A stretch of DNA of 64,000 nt from Massilia sp. PDC64 (lineage in GTDB: Bacteria; Pseudomonadota; Gammaproteobacteria; Burkholderiales; Burkholderiaceae_D). The stretch covers positions 124,001 through 188,000 of the forward strand of contig NZ_FMZS01000012.1 in NCBI RefSeq assembly GCF_900101265.1, read 5' to 3'. Below are positions 8,418 through 17,035 of the stretch, piece by piece; positions within the stretch are counted from its first letter, which is position 1, and the number at the start of each line of letters is the position of its first letter. The notes beneath the pieces were generated by a model. That model was not told the DNA's origin. It searched no databases and saw nothing but the letters and a program-made list of their open reading frames with translations. Made by a program: the position numbers and the translations under genes.

Positions 8418-8497
8418 CCTCTGTTCCCCGAATCCCCGGCTGTTGTCCTCGCCAGGACGAAGGGAATATTTCTTAACAATCAATGAGGTTTCAAATC

Positions 8498-8809
8498 ATG
8501 TACGCGGTCATAAAAACCGGTGGCAAGCAATACAAAGTTGTCGCTGGCGAAAAACTCAAAGTAGAACAGATACCGGCAGACATTGGTTCCGAACTCACTA
8601 TCGATCAGGTTCTCGCCGTCGGCGAGGGCGAGAGCATCAAGTTTGGTGCTCCGCTGGTGGAAGGTGCTTCGGTTCGCGTGACTGTTGTTTCGCATGGTCG
8701 TCACGACAAAGTGCGTATCTTCAAGATGCGTCGTCGTAAGCACTACCAGAAGCGCCAGGGCCACCGCCAGAACTACACCGAAATCCAAGTGGTTGCGATC
8801 AACGGCTAA
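8498..8809 (+). CDS. rplU: 50S ribosomal protein L21
   Basis: 103 residues, the normal length. MYAVIKTGGKQYKV at the start and the C-terminal RRKHYQKRQGHRQ / YTEIQV are L21 signatures. It binds 23S rRNA in the large subunit. I chose the ATG at 8498 because L21 begins at MYAV and GAGG lies upstream; the ATG at 8483 is too early. It is first in the rplU-rpmA operon, with a strong promoter at 8389-8417, and obgE follows as in many proteobacteria. Confidence 0.98.
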   Translation: MYAVIKTGGKQYKVVAGEKLKVEQIPADIGSELTIDQVLAVGEGESIKFGAPLVEGASVRVTVVSHGRHDKVRIFKMRRRKHYQKRQGHRQNYTEIQVVAING

Positions 8810-8851
8810 TCGCCGCGCGTCCCTTCTTCAGCTAATCAAGGAGCATTTGAA

Positions 8852-9124
8852 ATGGCACACAAAAAAGGCGGCGGCACTACGCGAAACGGCCGTGACTCAG
8901 AAAGCAAACGCCTCGGCGTGAAAGTCTACGGCGGCCAGGCGATCAACGCCGGCGGCATCATCGTGCGTCAGCGCGGTACCCAGGTTCGTCCGGGCACCAA
9001 CGTTGGCCTGGGCAAGGATCACACCCTGTTCGCCCTGGTCGATGGCACGGTCAAGTTCGTCAAGCAAGGCGTCGGTTCGAAGCAGTACGTGACCGTCGTA
9101 GCTAGCGAAGCAGTCGCTGCTTAA
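8852..9124 (+). CDS. rpmA: 50S ribosomal protein L27
   Basis: 90 residues. MAHKKGGGTTRNGRDS is the conserved N-terminus that reaches toward the peptidyl transferase centre. The GQAINAGGIIVRQRGT core is also typical. AAGGAG lies upstream of the ATG. It is 42 bases downstream of rplU and co-transcribed with it. Two hairpins follow it (9138-9157, and a terminator at 9194-9214). Confidence 0.98.
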   Translation: MAHKKGGGTTRNGRDSESKRLGVKVYGGQAINAGGIIVRQRGTQVRPGTNVGLGKDHTLFALVDGTVKFVKQGVGSKQYVTVVASEAVAA

Positions 9125-9137
9125 TACAAGCAGCACA

Positions 9138-9214
9138 GCGGGACCGCGAGGTCCCGCGCAGTAAGGCGTCAAGCCTTGCAATCGATAGGCTCTGCCCTCC
9201 GGTAGGGCCTTTTT
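9138..9214 (+). terminator. Hairpin plus Rho-independent terminator after rpmA
   Basis: The first hairpin is GCGGGACC-GCGA-GGTCCCGC (9138-9157) without a T-run. The second is GCCCT-CCGGT-AGGGC (9194-9208) followed by CTTTTT, a classical terminator. It separates the ribosomal operon from obgE. Confidence 0.75.
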
Positions 9215-9240
9215 AATTTTCGGCATTGTCACCGTTAAGT

Positions 9241-9254
9241 GCGGAACGTTCCGC
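9241..9254. promoter_or_regulatory. Perfect palindrome upstream of obgE
   Basis: GCGGAACGTTCCGC is a 14-base perfect dyad 73 bases before the obgE start, between the rpmA terminator and a TATCAT (9266-9271). It could be an operator; no regulator is identified. Confidence 0.3.
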
Positions 9255-9326
9255 GGCCGTTCGTCTATCATGGACGCCTGGTCCGCTTTTAACAGTGACA
9301 CAGCCTTTCGTTTTGGTGGTCTCATC

Positions 9327-10439
9327 ATGAAGTTTATCGACGAAGCACGCATCGAAGTCATCGCCGGCGACGGCGGCAACGGCTGCGCCTCGTTCCGCCG
9401 CGAGAAATTCCGCCCGTTCGGCGGCCCGGACGGCGGCGACGGCGGCCGCGGCGGTTCGATCTATGCGGTCGCCGACCGCAACGTCAACACGCTGGTCGAC
9501 TTCCGCTTTTCCAAGGTCCATACGGCGCGCAACGGCGAGCCGGGCCGCGGTTCCGATTGCTACGGCAAGGGCGCGGAAGACGTCTACCTGCGCATGCCGG
9601 TCGGCACGCTGATCGTCGACGACGTCACCGGCGAGATCATCGCCGACCTGACGGAGCACGAGCAGGTCGAACTGCTGGCCAAGGGCGGCGAGGGCGGCTG
9701 GGGCAACATCCACTTCAAGACGTCGACCAACCGCGCACCGCGCCAGAAGACGGACGGCCGGCCGGGCGAACGCCGCGAGCTGCGCCTCGAACTGAAGGTG
9801 CTGGCCGACGTGGGCCTGCTGGGCATGCCGAACGCGGGTAAATCGACGTTCATCACGGCCGTGTCGAATGCGCGTCCGAAGATCGCGGACTATCCGTTCA
9901 CCACCTTGCATCCGAACCTCGGCGTCGTGCGCGTGTCGCATGCGAAGAGCTTCGTCATCGCGGACATTCCGGGCCTGATCGAAGGCGCGGCGGAAGGTGC
10001 CGGCCTCGGTCACCAGTTCCTGCGCCACCTGAGCCGCACGGGCCTGCTGCTGCACATCGTCGACGTCGCACCGATGGACGGCAAGACGGATCCCGTCAAG
10101 GAAGCCAAGGCGCTCGTGAAGGAACTCGAGAAGTACGACGAGGAGCTGGTCAACAAGCCGCGCTGGCTCGTGCTGAACAAGCTGGACGTCGTGCCGGAAG
10201 AGGAGCGCAAGAAGGTCGTCAAGGACTTCGTCAAGCGCATGGCCTGGAAGGGCCCCGTGTTCGAAATCTCGGCGCTGAACCGCGAAGGCTGCGAAGACCT
10301 CGTGCACGCGATCTACAAGTATCTCGAAGAGACGCGCCACTCGGCGCAGCGCTCGGAAGAGACGCAGATGACCGAGGAAGCGCGCGGCATCTCGTCCATC
10401 GATCCGGACGATCCCCGCTTCAAGATTCTCGAAGATTAA
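9327..10439 (+). CDS. obgE: GTPase ObgE/CgtA
   Basis: 370 residues. The Gly-rich Obg domain occupies about residues 1-158 (MKFIDEARIEVIAGDGGNGC; GGPDGGDGGRGG). The OBG-type G domain follows with P-loop GMPNAGKST, switch region DYPFTT, DIPGLIEGA (G3), NKLD (G4) and SALN (G5). The tail is acidic. It is an essential ribosome-associated GTPase in 50S maturation and the stringent response. The ATG at 9327 was chosen because Obg proteins begin MKF; an in-frame ATG at 9270 would add 19 unrelated residues. It stands after rpmA and before proB, a common betaproteobacterial order. Confidence 0.97.
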   Translation: MKFIDEARIEVIAGDGGNGCASFRREKFRPFGGPDGGDGGRGGSIYAVADRNVNTLVDFRFSKVHTARNGEPGRGSDCYGKGAEDVYLRMPVGTLIVDDVTGEIIADLTEHEQVELLAKGGEGGWGNIHFKTSTNRAPRQKTDGRPGERRELRLELKVLADVGLLGMPNAGKSTFITAVSNARPKIADYPFTTLHPNLGVVRVSHAKSFVIADIPGLIEGAAEGAGLGHQFLRHLSRTGLLLHIVDVAPMDGKTDPVKEAKALVKELEKYDEELVNKPRWLVLNKLDVVPEEERKKVVKDFVKRMAWKGPVFEISALNREGCEDLVHAIYKYLEETRHSAQRSEETQMTEEARGISSIDPDDPRFKILED

Positions 10440-10443
10440 GTCG

Positions 10444-10884
10444 TTGGCAGTCACCATCGCCCATACGCCAAGCGCGTCGTTGCGCGCGCGCCTGCGCGGC
10501 CAGTTGCTGTCGGTCGCGGCGTCCGCCCATTCGCTGGCCGCGCTCGCGGCCCTGCTGGATCCGGACCGCGTGGCCGATGCGATGGGACTGTTCCCCGTGG
10601 GCGTAAACGGCTACAGCCAGTTCTACGCCCTCTACGTCGGAGTGCGCCTCGCCACCGCGGGGCTGGCTCTGCTGGCGGCCAGGCAGGGCGACCAGCCCAT
10701 CCTCGGCGACCTCGCAGCATTATTCATCCTGGCGCAGCCGCTCGGCCGCCTCGTCGCGGCTTTTGCCATCGGCCTGCCCCAGGGCTTATTGTTCGTCGTC
10801 AGCGGGATCGAGCTGGCGGTCGGCCTGGCGCTGATCGGCCTGCGCCCGCATGGACGCTTCCTGTCAATCCGACCGTCGCCATGA
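10444..10884 (+). CDS. Small integral membrane protein, possibly DUF4345-like
   Basis: 146 residues from a TTG start, with about four hydrophobic segments. The middle (MGLFPVGVNGYSQFYALYVG) resembles small four-helix membrane proteins of the DUF4345 type, but I cannot confirm that. It begins 4 bases after the obgE stop and its stop overlaps the proB start (ATGA), so it is embedded in the obgE-proB operon and coupled to proB. There is no strong ribosome-binding site, so translation may depend on reinitiation after obgE. Function unknown. Confidence 0.65.
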   Translation: MAVTIAHTPSASLRARLRGQLLSVAASAHSLAALAALLDPDRVADAMGLFPVGVNGYSQFYALYVGVRLATAGLALLAARQGDQPILGDLAALFILAQPLGRLVAAFAIGLPQGLLFVVSGIELAVGLALIGLRPHGRFLSIRPSP

Positions 10885-11999
10885 ACTCCGTCATCCAGTC
10901 TTCCAGCCGCATCATCGTCAAGGTCGGCTCCTCGCTCGTCACCAACGAAGGCCGCGGCCTCGATCACGAGGCCATCGCGCGCTGGGCCGCGCAGATCTCG
11001 TCGCTCCGTTCGCTCGGCAAGGAAGTCGTGCTCGTGTCCTCCGGCGCCATCGCCGAAGGCATGCTGCGCCTGGGTTTTACTTCCCGCCCGACCGACATCC
11101 ATGAACTGCAGGCCTGCGCCGCGTGCGGCCAGATGGGTCTCGCGCAGATCTACGAGACGAGCTTCCGCAGCCACGGCGTGAAGACGGCGCAGGTGCTGCT
11201 CACGCACGCCGACCTCGCGGACCGCGAACGCTACCTGAACGCACGCTCCACGCTGACCACGTTGCTGCGCCTGGGCGTCGTCCCGATCATCAACGAGAAC
11301 GACACCGTCGTCACGGACGAGATCAAGTTCGGCGACAACGACACGCTGGGCGCGCTCGTCGCCAACCTGATCGAGGCGGACGCCCTCGTGATCCTGACCG
11401 ACCAGAAGGGCCTGTACTCGGCCGATCCGCGCAAGGATCCGTCCGCGCGCCTGATCGGGGAAGCGCAGGCCGGCGATGTCACGCTCGAGGCCATGGCCGG
11501 CGGCGCGGGCAGCAGCATCGGCCGCGGCGGCATGCTGACGAAGGTGCTGGCCGCCAAGCGCGCCGCCCGTTCCGGCGCGCACACGGTGATCGCGTGGGGC
11601 CGCGAAGACAATGTCCTGACGCGCCTCGCGCACGGCGAAGCGATCGGCACGCAGCTGACGGCGCCGACCGCGCGCCTCACCGCGCGCCGCCAGTGGATGA
11701 TCGACCACCTGCACACGGCCGGCCAGCTCGTGCTGGACGCCGGCGCCGTGCAGAAGCTGGCGAAAGAGGGTAAATCGCTGCTGCCGATCGGCGTGACGGC
11801 CGTGCGCGGCGAATTCGGCCGCGGCGCCCTCGTGGGCTGCGTGGACGAAGCAGGCCACGAGGTCGCGCGCGGTCTCACCAATTACACGAGCGGCGAAGTC
11901 AAACGCATCATGCGTCATCCTTCCAGCGAGATCGAGAGCATCCTCGGCTATGTCGAGGCGCCCGAGCTGGTGCACCGGGATAACCTCGTGCTCATCTGA
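10881..11999 (+). CDS. proB: Glutamate 5-kinase
   Basis: 372 residues. The amino acid kinase domain shows RIIVKVGSSLVTN, VLVSSGAIAEG, NENDTVVTDEIKFGDND and LTDQKGLY. The C-terminal PUA domain (about residues 280-372; GVTAVRGEFGRGALVGC) is present, as in the full-length family. It phosphorylates L-glutamate with ATP in the first step of proline synthesis and is usually feedback inhibited by proline. The start overlaps the upstream stop by four bases. proA is not adjacent in this window. Confidence 0.97.
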   Translation: MNSVIQSSSRIIVKVGSSLVTNEGRGLDHEAIARWAAQISSLRSLGKEVVLVSSGAIAEGMLRLGFTSRPTDIHELQACAACGQMGLAQIYETSFRSHGVKTAQVLLTHADLADRERYLNARSTLTTLLRLGVVPIINENDTVVTDEIKFGDNDTLGALVANLIEADALVILTDQKGLYSADPRKDPSARLIGEAQAGDVTLEAMAGGAGSSIGRGGMLTKVLAAKRAARSGAHTVIAWGREDNVLTRLAHGEAIGTQLTAPTARLTARRQWMIDHLHTAGQLVLDAGAVQKLAKEGKSLLPIGVTAVRGEFGRGALVGCVDEAGHEVARGLTNYTSGEVKRIMRHPSSEIESILGYVEAPELVHRDNLVLI

Positions 12000-12062
12000 T
12001 TCTCCCGCGATAGTACGGGCAACATCGCATACGGTGTGCAGTCTGCCCGGCGGGTGATGGAA

Positions 12063-12983
12063 TCACGCGGCTCGTGCGACGGTCTTTGTCTCCACCGATC
12101 CGGCAAGGGTGGCGGCGATCCAGTCAAGGGCCGCTCTTACCCTGGGGGATTGTGGATTCTTGTGGGGGTATAGCAGGAAGACAGGGAGCCGCGGCGCCGG
12201 GTAGTCGGCCAGTACCTGCACGAGTTGCCCCGATTCGAGTTCCCTGGTTACCTGATAGCGCGGGATCTGCGCCAATCCGAAACCCAGTTTCGCCATGCTG
12301 ACGCGTGTGTCGTCTTCGACGACCGACACTCTTGCGGGGAGAAACAGCGTGTGCACCCGTCCGGCGCGCTGGAAAGACAGCGGGAAATGGCACCCTGTCG
12401 TGGACGACAGGTACCCGACCATCTGGTGCTGCCGTTCCAGTTCGTCCGGCGCGGATGGGATACCGTATTCGCGCAGGTACGTCGGACTGGCGCACGTCAC
12501 CACGTCGAGCAACGCCACCTGCTTGCCGACGAGCGTGCTGTCCTTGGGCGACCCCATATGCAGGACGCAATCGATGCCCTCGCGTACCGGATCGACGGTC
12601 TGGCCGGTCGGCACCAGGCGCATCTGCAGCCGCGGATTGTGTTTCAGGAGCGCGGGCAGCGCGGGCGTCAGGAAATGCCTGGCGAACGCGCCCGGCGCGC
12701 CGACCCTGACCAGCCCATGTGGCGTACCGTCGCGTAACGATACTTCCACCTCCTCGAGTTCCCGCAACAATGCGACGCACCGTTCGTAATACGCCTGACC
12801 TTCGAGCGTCGGGCTGACGCGCCTGGTCGTCCGCACCAGAAGCCGCGCCCCGACGTGCGCTTCGAGCTCTTTGATGGCTTCGGTTCCCGTCGAGCGCGGC
12901 ATACCGAGATCCTCTGCCGCAAGCGTGAAACTCCGGCGTTCCACGACGCGGATGAACAGCCGAATTGCCTTGAAATGATCCAT
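12063..12983 (-). CDS. LysR-family transcriptional regulator
   Basis: 306 residues. The N-terminal helix-turn-helix (RRSFTLAAEDLGMPRSTGTE) is followed by a LysR substrate-binding domain of the CrgA/AaeR-like subgroup (RTTRRVSPTLEGQAYYERC). The ATG at 12983 was chosen; the codon before it is TTG. It is divergent from the NmrA-GST-SnoaL operon and probably controls it. A dyad at 12993-13006 sits just before its start, suggesting autoregulation. No good Shine-Dalgarno is visible. Confidence 0.88.
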   Translation of the reverse strand: MDHFKAIRLFIRVVERRSFTLAAEDLGMPRSTGTEAIKELEAHVGARLLVRTTRRVSPTLEGQAYYERCVALLRELEEVEVSLRDGTPHGLVRVGAPGAFARHFLTPALPALLKHNPRLQMRLVPTGQTVDPVREGIDCVLHMGSPKDSTLVGKQVALLDVVTCASPTYLREYGIPSAPDELERQHQMVGYLSSTTGCHFPLSFQRAGRVHTLFLPARVSVVEDDTRVSMAKLGFGLAQIPRYQVTRELESGQLVQVLADYPAPRLPVFLLYPHKNPQSPRVRAALDWIAATLAGSVETKTVARAA

Positions 12984-12992
12984 CAATAATTG

Positions 12993-13006
12993 TTCGCGCG
13001 AGCGAA
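12993..13006. promoter_or_regulatory. Dyad upstream of the LysR gene
   Basis: TTCGC-GCGA-GCGAA, in AT-rich flanks, lies 10 bases upstream of the LysR start within the 172-base divergent region. It is an autoregulatory operator candidate. Confidence 0.35.
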
Positions 13007-13155
13007 TAATGTTGTCAACGACAGCGGATTATTTTTGCCTTCCCGAATTGTAAGATCTTTGCGACGTATCGACGGCGTTGCCGTGCTCCAGGCAAATCGC
13101 TGCAGCCGGGGCAGCATGCCATCGACTTGTTCATTGACTGACGTGGGAATTCAAA

Positions 13156-14049
13156 ATGATCGTGATTACAGGTGCAACAAGTAATACCGGAAAAGCAGTC
13201 GCGACAGCGCTGGTGAACGCCGGGGCCAGGGTGCGGGTCATCGGCAGGAGCGCCGGACGGCTGCAACCGTTCGTGGAGCGAGGCGCGGAACCATTCGAAG
13301 CATTGCCCACGGATGGGGAAGCGATGATGCGGGCGTTCAAGGACGCATCCGCAGCCTATGTCATGTTACAGCCCGGTTACTCTCCCGAGAGCGACAATTT
13401 CCCGGCTTACCTGAAACAGGTGATCGACGCCATCGTCCCCGCGCTCAAGTCCGCAGGGGTGCGCCATGTCGTGGCATTGAGCGGATGGGGCGCGAATTAT
13501 CGGGACTCGACCGGGCCTTTGTGGGGATTGCGAATGCTCGAGGCGCGATTGGCGGCCGAGGCCCTGCCGAACGTAATGGCTTTGCGGGCGGGCTGGTTCA
13601 TGGAGAATGCCTCGTCGATGATCGACGACCTGCGTGATGGCGCAGAAACGCGGGGTGCGCTTCGGGGCGATGTGAAACTGCCCATGATTGCGACGTCGGA
13701 TGTCGGAGCGACGGCTGCACATTACCTGCTCGACCCCGATTTCTCGGGTTTCACGATCAAGGAAGTGCAGGGGCCGGAGGAACTCACGTTGCAGGAAGCA
13801 GCGCAGCGGATCGGTCGTCTCACGGGGCGCAGCGATGTCCGTTACGTGCAGTTGCCGCCGGATCAGGTGCGCGCAGGATTGCTGAGCAATGGATTCAGCG
13901 CCCACATGGCGAATACGTTTCTCGAGATTGCCGAGGATGTGAACGAACGGCGCATCAGGATGATGCGGCCTCCGGCAGAGCGCATCGTAACGTCGACCCG
14001 GTTTGAGGACTTCGTCAAGTCCGTGCTGGCAGGCGGGAGCGCGGCATGA
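13156..14049 (+). CDS. NmrA-type NAD(P)-binding Rossmann protein
   Basis: 297 residues. MIVITGATSNTGKAVATALV carries the GxxGxxG-like dinucleotide motif (GATSNTG) of atypical short-chain dehydrogenases of the NmrA/QorB (quinone reductase or redox sensor) type. ALSGWGANY replaces the usual Ser-Tyr-Lys triad region. The start has only a weak GGGAA. The stop overlaps the GST start (ATGA). In this LysR-controlled operon it may reduce, or sense, a reactive or quinone-like compound. That is inference. Confidence 0.87.
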   Translation: MIVITGATSNTGKAVATALVNAGARVRVIGRSAGRLQPFVERGAEPFEALPTDGEAMMRAFKDASAAYVMLQPGYSPESDNFPAYLKQVIDAIVPALKSAGVRHVVALSGWGANYRDSTGPLWGLRMLEARLAAEALPNVMALRAGWFMENASSMIDDLRDGAETRGALRGDVKLPMIATSDVGATAAHYLLDPDFSGFTIKEVQGPEELTLQEAAQRIGRLTGRSDVRYVQLPPDQVRAGLLSNGFSAHMANTFLEIAEDVNERRIRMMRPPAERIVTSTRFEDFVKSVLAGGSAA

Positions 14050-14642
14050 AGCTCTACTATATTCAGGGAACGTGCGCCCTTGCCCCGCATATTTTTGCAC
14101 GTCACGCCGGCATTCCTCTGCAAGCGGTTCGTGTGGAATGGACGCCGGATGGAAAGTTTGTCGGCCCTCGGAACTACGAGGAGATCAATCCCAAGGGTAA
14201 AGTGCCGGCACTCGATACCGGTGAAGCGATCATCACGGAAACGCAGGTCATATTGCAGTATCTGTCCGGTTTCGACGCTTCGCAGCCTGCCGTGCGCGGC
14301 ACATCGGTCGAGTGGCCTCTGCTCGAGTTGCTGAATTTCGTCGCGACCGAGCTCCACAAGGCATTTTCGCCGCTTTGGCTGCCGTCACTGGCGCGCGGCA
14401 TCGCGCGAGAGGAACAGATCGGCGTATTGATGCGTAACTTCCGCACGTTCGAGACATTACTGGGCGATAAGGACTTCCTGATGGGCGATCGTTTCACGGT
14501 CGTGGATGCTTATGCGTACACTGTGCTGCGGTGGTGCGATGTCCACCGGATCGATCTGTCGGGCCTCGATGCGATCCAGCGTTATCGGGAGCGCATCTTC
14601 CGATTGCCGGCTACCCGGCAGGCACTGGCCGAGCAAGCATAG
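14046..14642 (+). CDS. Glutathione S-transferase, beta-like
   Basis: 198 residues. The N-terminal MKLYYIQGTCALAPHIFARH has the Cys 10 region of beta-class bacterial GSTs, NPKGKVPAL carries the cis-proline, and TETQVILQYLS resembles the G-site. It ends with a helical C-terminal domain. It is coupled to the NmrA gene by a 4-base overlap, and a SnoaL-like gene follows 13 bases later. Probable role: glutathione-dependent detoxification of the same compound handled by its operon partners. Confidence 0.9.
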   Translation: MKLYYIQGTCALAPHIFARHAGIPLQAVRVEWTPDGKFVGPRNYEEINPKGKVPALDTGEAIITETQVILQYLSGFDASQPAVRGTSVEWPLLELLNFVATELHKAFSPLWLPSLARGIAREEQIGVLMRNFRTFETLLGDKDFLMGDRFTVVDAYAYTVLRWCDVHRIDLSGLDAIQRYRERIFRLPATRQALAEQA

Positions 14643-14655
14643 GTCGAGGTGTCCG

Positions 14656-15066
14656 ATGGCCAAGCAAAATTCAGTACAAATCGTCGAGGCATTCTGGTCG
14701 GCGGTCTGGCAGGGAAAGGATTTCGACGCGATAGACCGCTTTTGTACCGACGACTTCGTTCTTACATCGGGCGGTGTCGACATCGTCTCCCGCCAGGCGT
14801 TCAAGGCGTGGGCGCAAAAATTCAACGACCAGATCGCGGATCTCCGATTCGATGTCATCGAAACGTTTCAGAACGAAAGCGGAAGTCGCGTCGCATCTCG
14901 CTGGCGTGTGAACGGCCGCAATAAAGGGATGTTCGGCCTGCCCGCAGACCTGCGTGAAGTCAGTTTCACGGGCACGGCAATCTGGGAAGTCGACGAGCAC
15001 GGAAAACTGAAACACAACTGGGTCGAACGCAGCAGTTGGGAAGCCTTTCTCCAACTGTCGGGATGA
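14656..15066 (+). CDS. SnoaL/NTF2-like protein
   Basis: 136 residues of the cone-shaped SnoaL/NTF2 fold: IVEAFWSAVWQGKDFDAIDRFCTDDFVLTSGG at the N-terminus and FTGTAIWEVDEHGKLKHNW strands at the C-terminus. The ATG at 14656 has GAGG upstream; a longer frame from 14506 overlaps the GST gene. It is last in the NmrA-GST-SnoaL operon. Family members are isomerases, hydrolases or binding proteins; the activity here is unknown. Confidence 0.85.
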   Translation: MAKQNSVQIVEAFWSAVWQGKDFDAIDRFCTDDFVLTSGGVDIVSRQAFKAWAQKFNDQIADLRFDVIETFQNESGSRVASRWRVNGRNKGMFGLPADLREVSFTGTAIWEVDEHGKLKHNWVERSSWEAFLQLSG

Positions 15067-15120
15067 GTGCACGCGATATACGTCGGCAGTATCGCAAATG
15101 CGCGGACCGTCACCCTCGAG

Positions 15121-15738
15121 TCAGCGCGCCTGGCTGGAGAGCAGCATGCGCACGCCCGCATACGCGAACACGCCGGCCAGCACGGCATTCACCCAGCGCT
15201 CGCCGGCCCGGTAGGCGCGCCGCGCGGCGCTGGTGGAAAACGCCAGCGCGTAGCAGCAGAAGATCGACGCGCTGATTGCCGCGCACGAGATGACGAACGC
15301 CAGTGCGTCTGCCTGGCGCGCGCCGGCGGGCAGGGCCAGCGATACCACCGACAGCCACACGACGATCGACTTCGGATTCGTCAGGTGCATGGCCAGGCCG
15401 CGCGCGCACGTGCGCGCATAGCCTTCGTTCACCGCCTTCGCTGCCAACATCCCCTTGGCGCCGCGCACCTTGCGCGCGGCCTGCCAGGCCATCCACAGCA
15501 GATACAGGCCACCGATCGCCTTCACGACGGCCAGCGCGCCGGACCAGCGCTCCATCAGCGCGGCGAGGCCGAATGCCGCGCACATCCCCCAGCACAACGA
15601 ACCGCAGACGATGCCGGACGCCAGCGCGAGCGCCCGCATACGGCCCTGCGCCATCGCGGTCCCCATGACGGCGAGGACGCTCGGTCCGGGGCTCGCGACG
15701 CCGATCGCGAAGGCGGTGTAGGCAAGAAGTGCGGTCAT
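15121..15738 (-). CDS. LysE/RhtB-family amino acid exporter
   Basis: 205 residues with about six hydrophobic segments. The N-terminal ASPGPSVLAVMGTAMAQGR is the signature of the LysE/RhtB family, and LTNPKSIVVWLSV follows in the middle. It is an inner-membrane exporter of amino acids or derivatives, substrate not predictable. AAGGAA lies upstream of the ATG at 15738; longer in-frame starts run through the VOC gene. It begins 11 bases after the VOC gene ends and is co-transcribed with it. Confidence 0.9.
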   Translation of the reverse strand: MTALLAYTAFAIGVASPGPSVLAVMGTAMAQGRMRALALASGIVCGSLCWGMCAAFGLAALMERWSGALAVVKAIGGLYLLWMAWQAARKVRGAKGMLAAKAVNEGYARTCARGLAMHLTNPKSIVVWLSVVSLALPAGARQADALAFVISCAAISASIFCCYALAFSTSAARRAYRAGERWVNAVLAGVFAYAGVRMLLSSQAR

Positions 15739-15749
15739 GTCGTGTTCCT

Positions 15750-16142
15750 TCAGGCCGGATCGTGGCACACCACGCACAGCTTGTTGCCGTCCGGGTCGCG
15801 TACGTAGGCGCCGTAATAATGGTCGTGGTATTCGGGGCGCAGGCCGGGCGCGCCGTCGCCGCTGCCGCCGTGCGCCAATGCGATGTCCCAGGCCGCATCG
15901 ACGGTCGCGCGGTCGGCTGCGAGCAGGGCCGTCATCTGGCCGTTGCCGGGTGCGTGCGGCTGGCCGTCGTACGGGGCACCGATCAGGAACAGCGGCCGCG
16001 CCTGGCCCGGTTGCTGCCAGCCGGCCCACGGGCGCGACCGGTCGCAGAAGCGCGCCTGCAGGCCCAGCGCCGCCAGCAACGGCTGGTAGAACGCGAGCGC
16101 CCGGTCGAAATCGCCGACGCCAATGAAAACGTGGGAAAACAT
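15750..16142 (-). CDS. VOC-superfamily (glyoxalase-like) protein
   Basis: 130 residues with one pair of VOC modules. FSHVFIGVGDFDRALAFYQ at the start and YGAYVRDPDGNKLCVVCH at the end give the usual metal-ligand positions (His 4 region and a C-terminal His, with Asp/Asn-Gly-Asn before it). The start at 16142 was chosen for its GAGG; the ATG at 16175 adds 11 residues. It heads a two-gene unit with the LysE exporter. Substrate unknown. Confidence 0.87.
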   Translation of the reverse strand: MFSHVFIGVGDFDRALAFYQPLLAALGLQARFCDRSRPWAGWQQPGQARPLFLIGAPYDGQPHAPGNGQMTALLAADRATVDAAWDIALAHGGSGDGAPGLRPEYHDHYYGAYVRDPDGNKLCVVCHDPA

Positions 16143-16333
16143 CGTCGCCTCGTTGTGAAAAATACCATCCATCATACTGAATTTTTGCTATCAAGTATTA
16201 GCATGCACATGGCATATTGAATTGCCATTCGATGGTAATTTTCATTGCTATTATTGTGTAATTTAGTTTCCAGACAAAGAAGGGCTTGTGGTACATTGGC
16301 GCGTAATCCGTTGTTTCCACTGAAAGGAAGACG

Positions 16334-17035
16334 ATGTCCCGATTGCGCCGCCTCGGCCTGTATTGCCTCCTGTTGCCCGCCTTCCCGGCCCATGCGCAGG
16401 GCCTGAACATCGCTTCCGAACTGCTGCACGGCGGCCTCGGCATCGTCGCCATCGGCGCGCTGTCCGTGCTGGCGCTGGCCGTGACGTTCGAGCGGTTCGC
16501 CAACTTCCGCCTCGCGAAGGTGGCGCCGCCCGAACTGGCCGCGGAAGCGGAGACGCTGTGGCGCGCGGGACGCTTCGACCAGTTGCGCGAACGCGTGGCC
16601 GACGGCGACAGCAGCCTCGCGCGCATCCTCGGCTGGATGGTCGAACAGCGGCACCTGCCGGCCGAAAAACTGGCGGCGCGCGTGGCGGAGATGGCGGGCG
16701 TCGAACTGCGCCTGCAGCAGCAAAAGGCGTATGCGCTGAACGTCGTCGCGACGGTCGCACCGATCGTCGGCCTGCTGGGCACCGTGATCGGCATGATCGA
16801 ATCCTTCCACGTCATCGCCTTCAATGGCATGGGCGATCCGACCTTGCTCGCGGGCGGCATTTCCAAGGCCCTCGTCAACACGGCGGCTGGTTTGTCGGTG
16901 GCGCTGCCGTCGCTGGCCATGCACCACGTCTTCCGCAACCGCATGGTCGGCATCGGCATCGCGCTGGAGCGCCAGCTGAACCGCGTGCTGGACGGCATGC
17001 CGGCGCGCACGCTGGAGGTCGTCCATGCGCATTGA
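16334..17035 (+). CDS. MotA/TolQ/ExbB-type proton channel protein with signal-like N-terminus
   Basis: 233 residues. A Sec-like N-terminus (LYCLLLPAFPAHAQG, about residues 9-23) precedes three membrane segments: about 34-52, 136-156 (VAPIVGLLGTVIGMIESF) and 176-195 (LVNTAAGLSVALPSLAM). The TM2/TM3 pattern with the conserved Thr in NTAAG is that of ExbB/TolQ. By family it forms an inner-membrane pentamer that, with ExbD, converts proton-motive force into mechanical work on a periplasmic partner. It overlaps exbD by 11 bases. The third gene of the operon is not a recognisable tonB. The call is family level; paralogues with such N-terminal extensions are known. Confidence 0.92.
   Translation: MSRLRRLGLYCLLLPAFPAHAQGLNIASELLHGGLGIVAIGALSVLALAVTFERFANFRLAKVAPPELAAEAETLWRAGRFDQLRERVADGDSSLARILGWMVEQRHLPAEKLAARVAEMAGVELRLQQQKAYALNVVATVAPIVGLLGTVIGMIESFHVIAFNGMGDPTLLAGGISKALVNTAAGLSVALPSLAMHHVFRNRMVGIGIALERQLNRVLDGMPARTLEVVHAH

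Noticed and set aside
15067..15807. Plus-strand frame opposite LysE
   Set aside because: LysE/RhtB signature and membrane helices are on the minus strand; the plus frame is a shadow.
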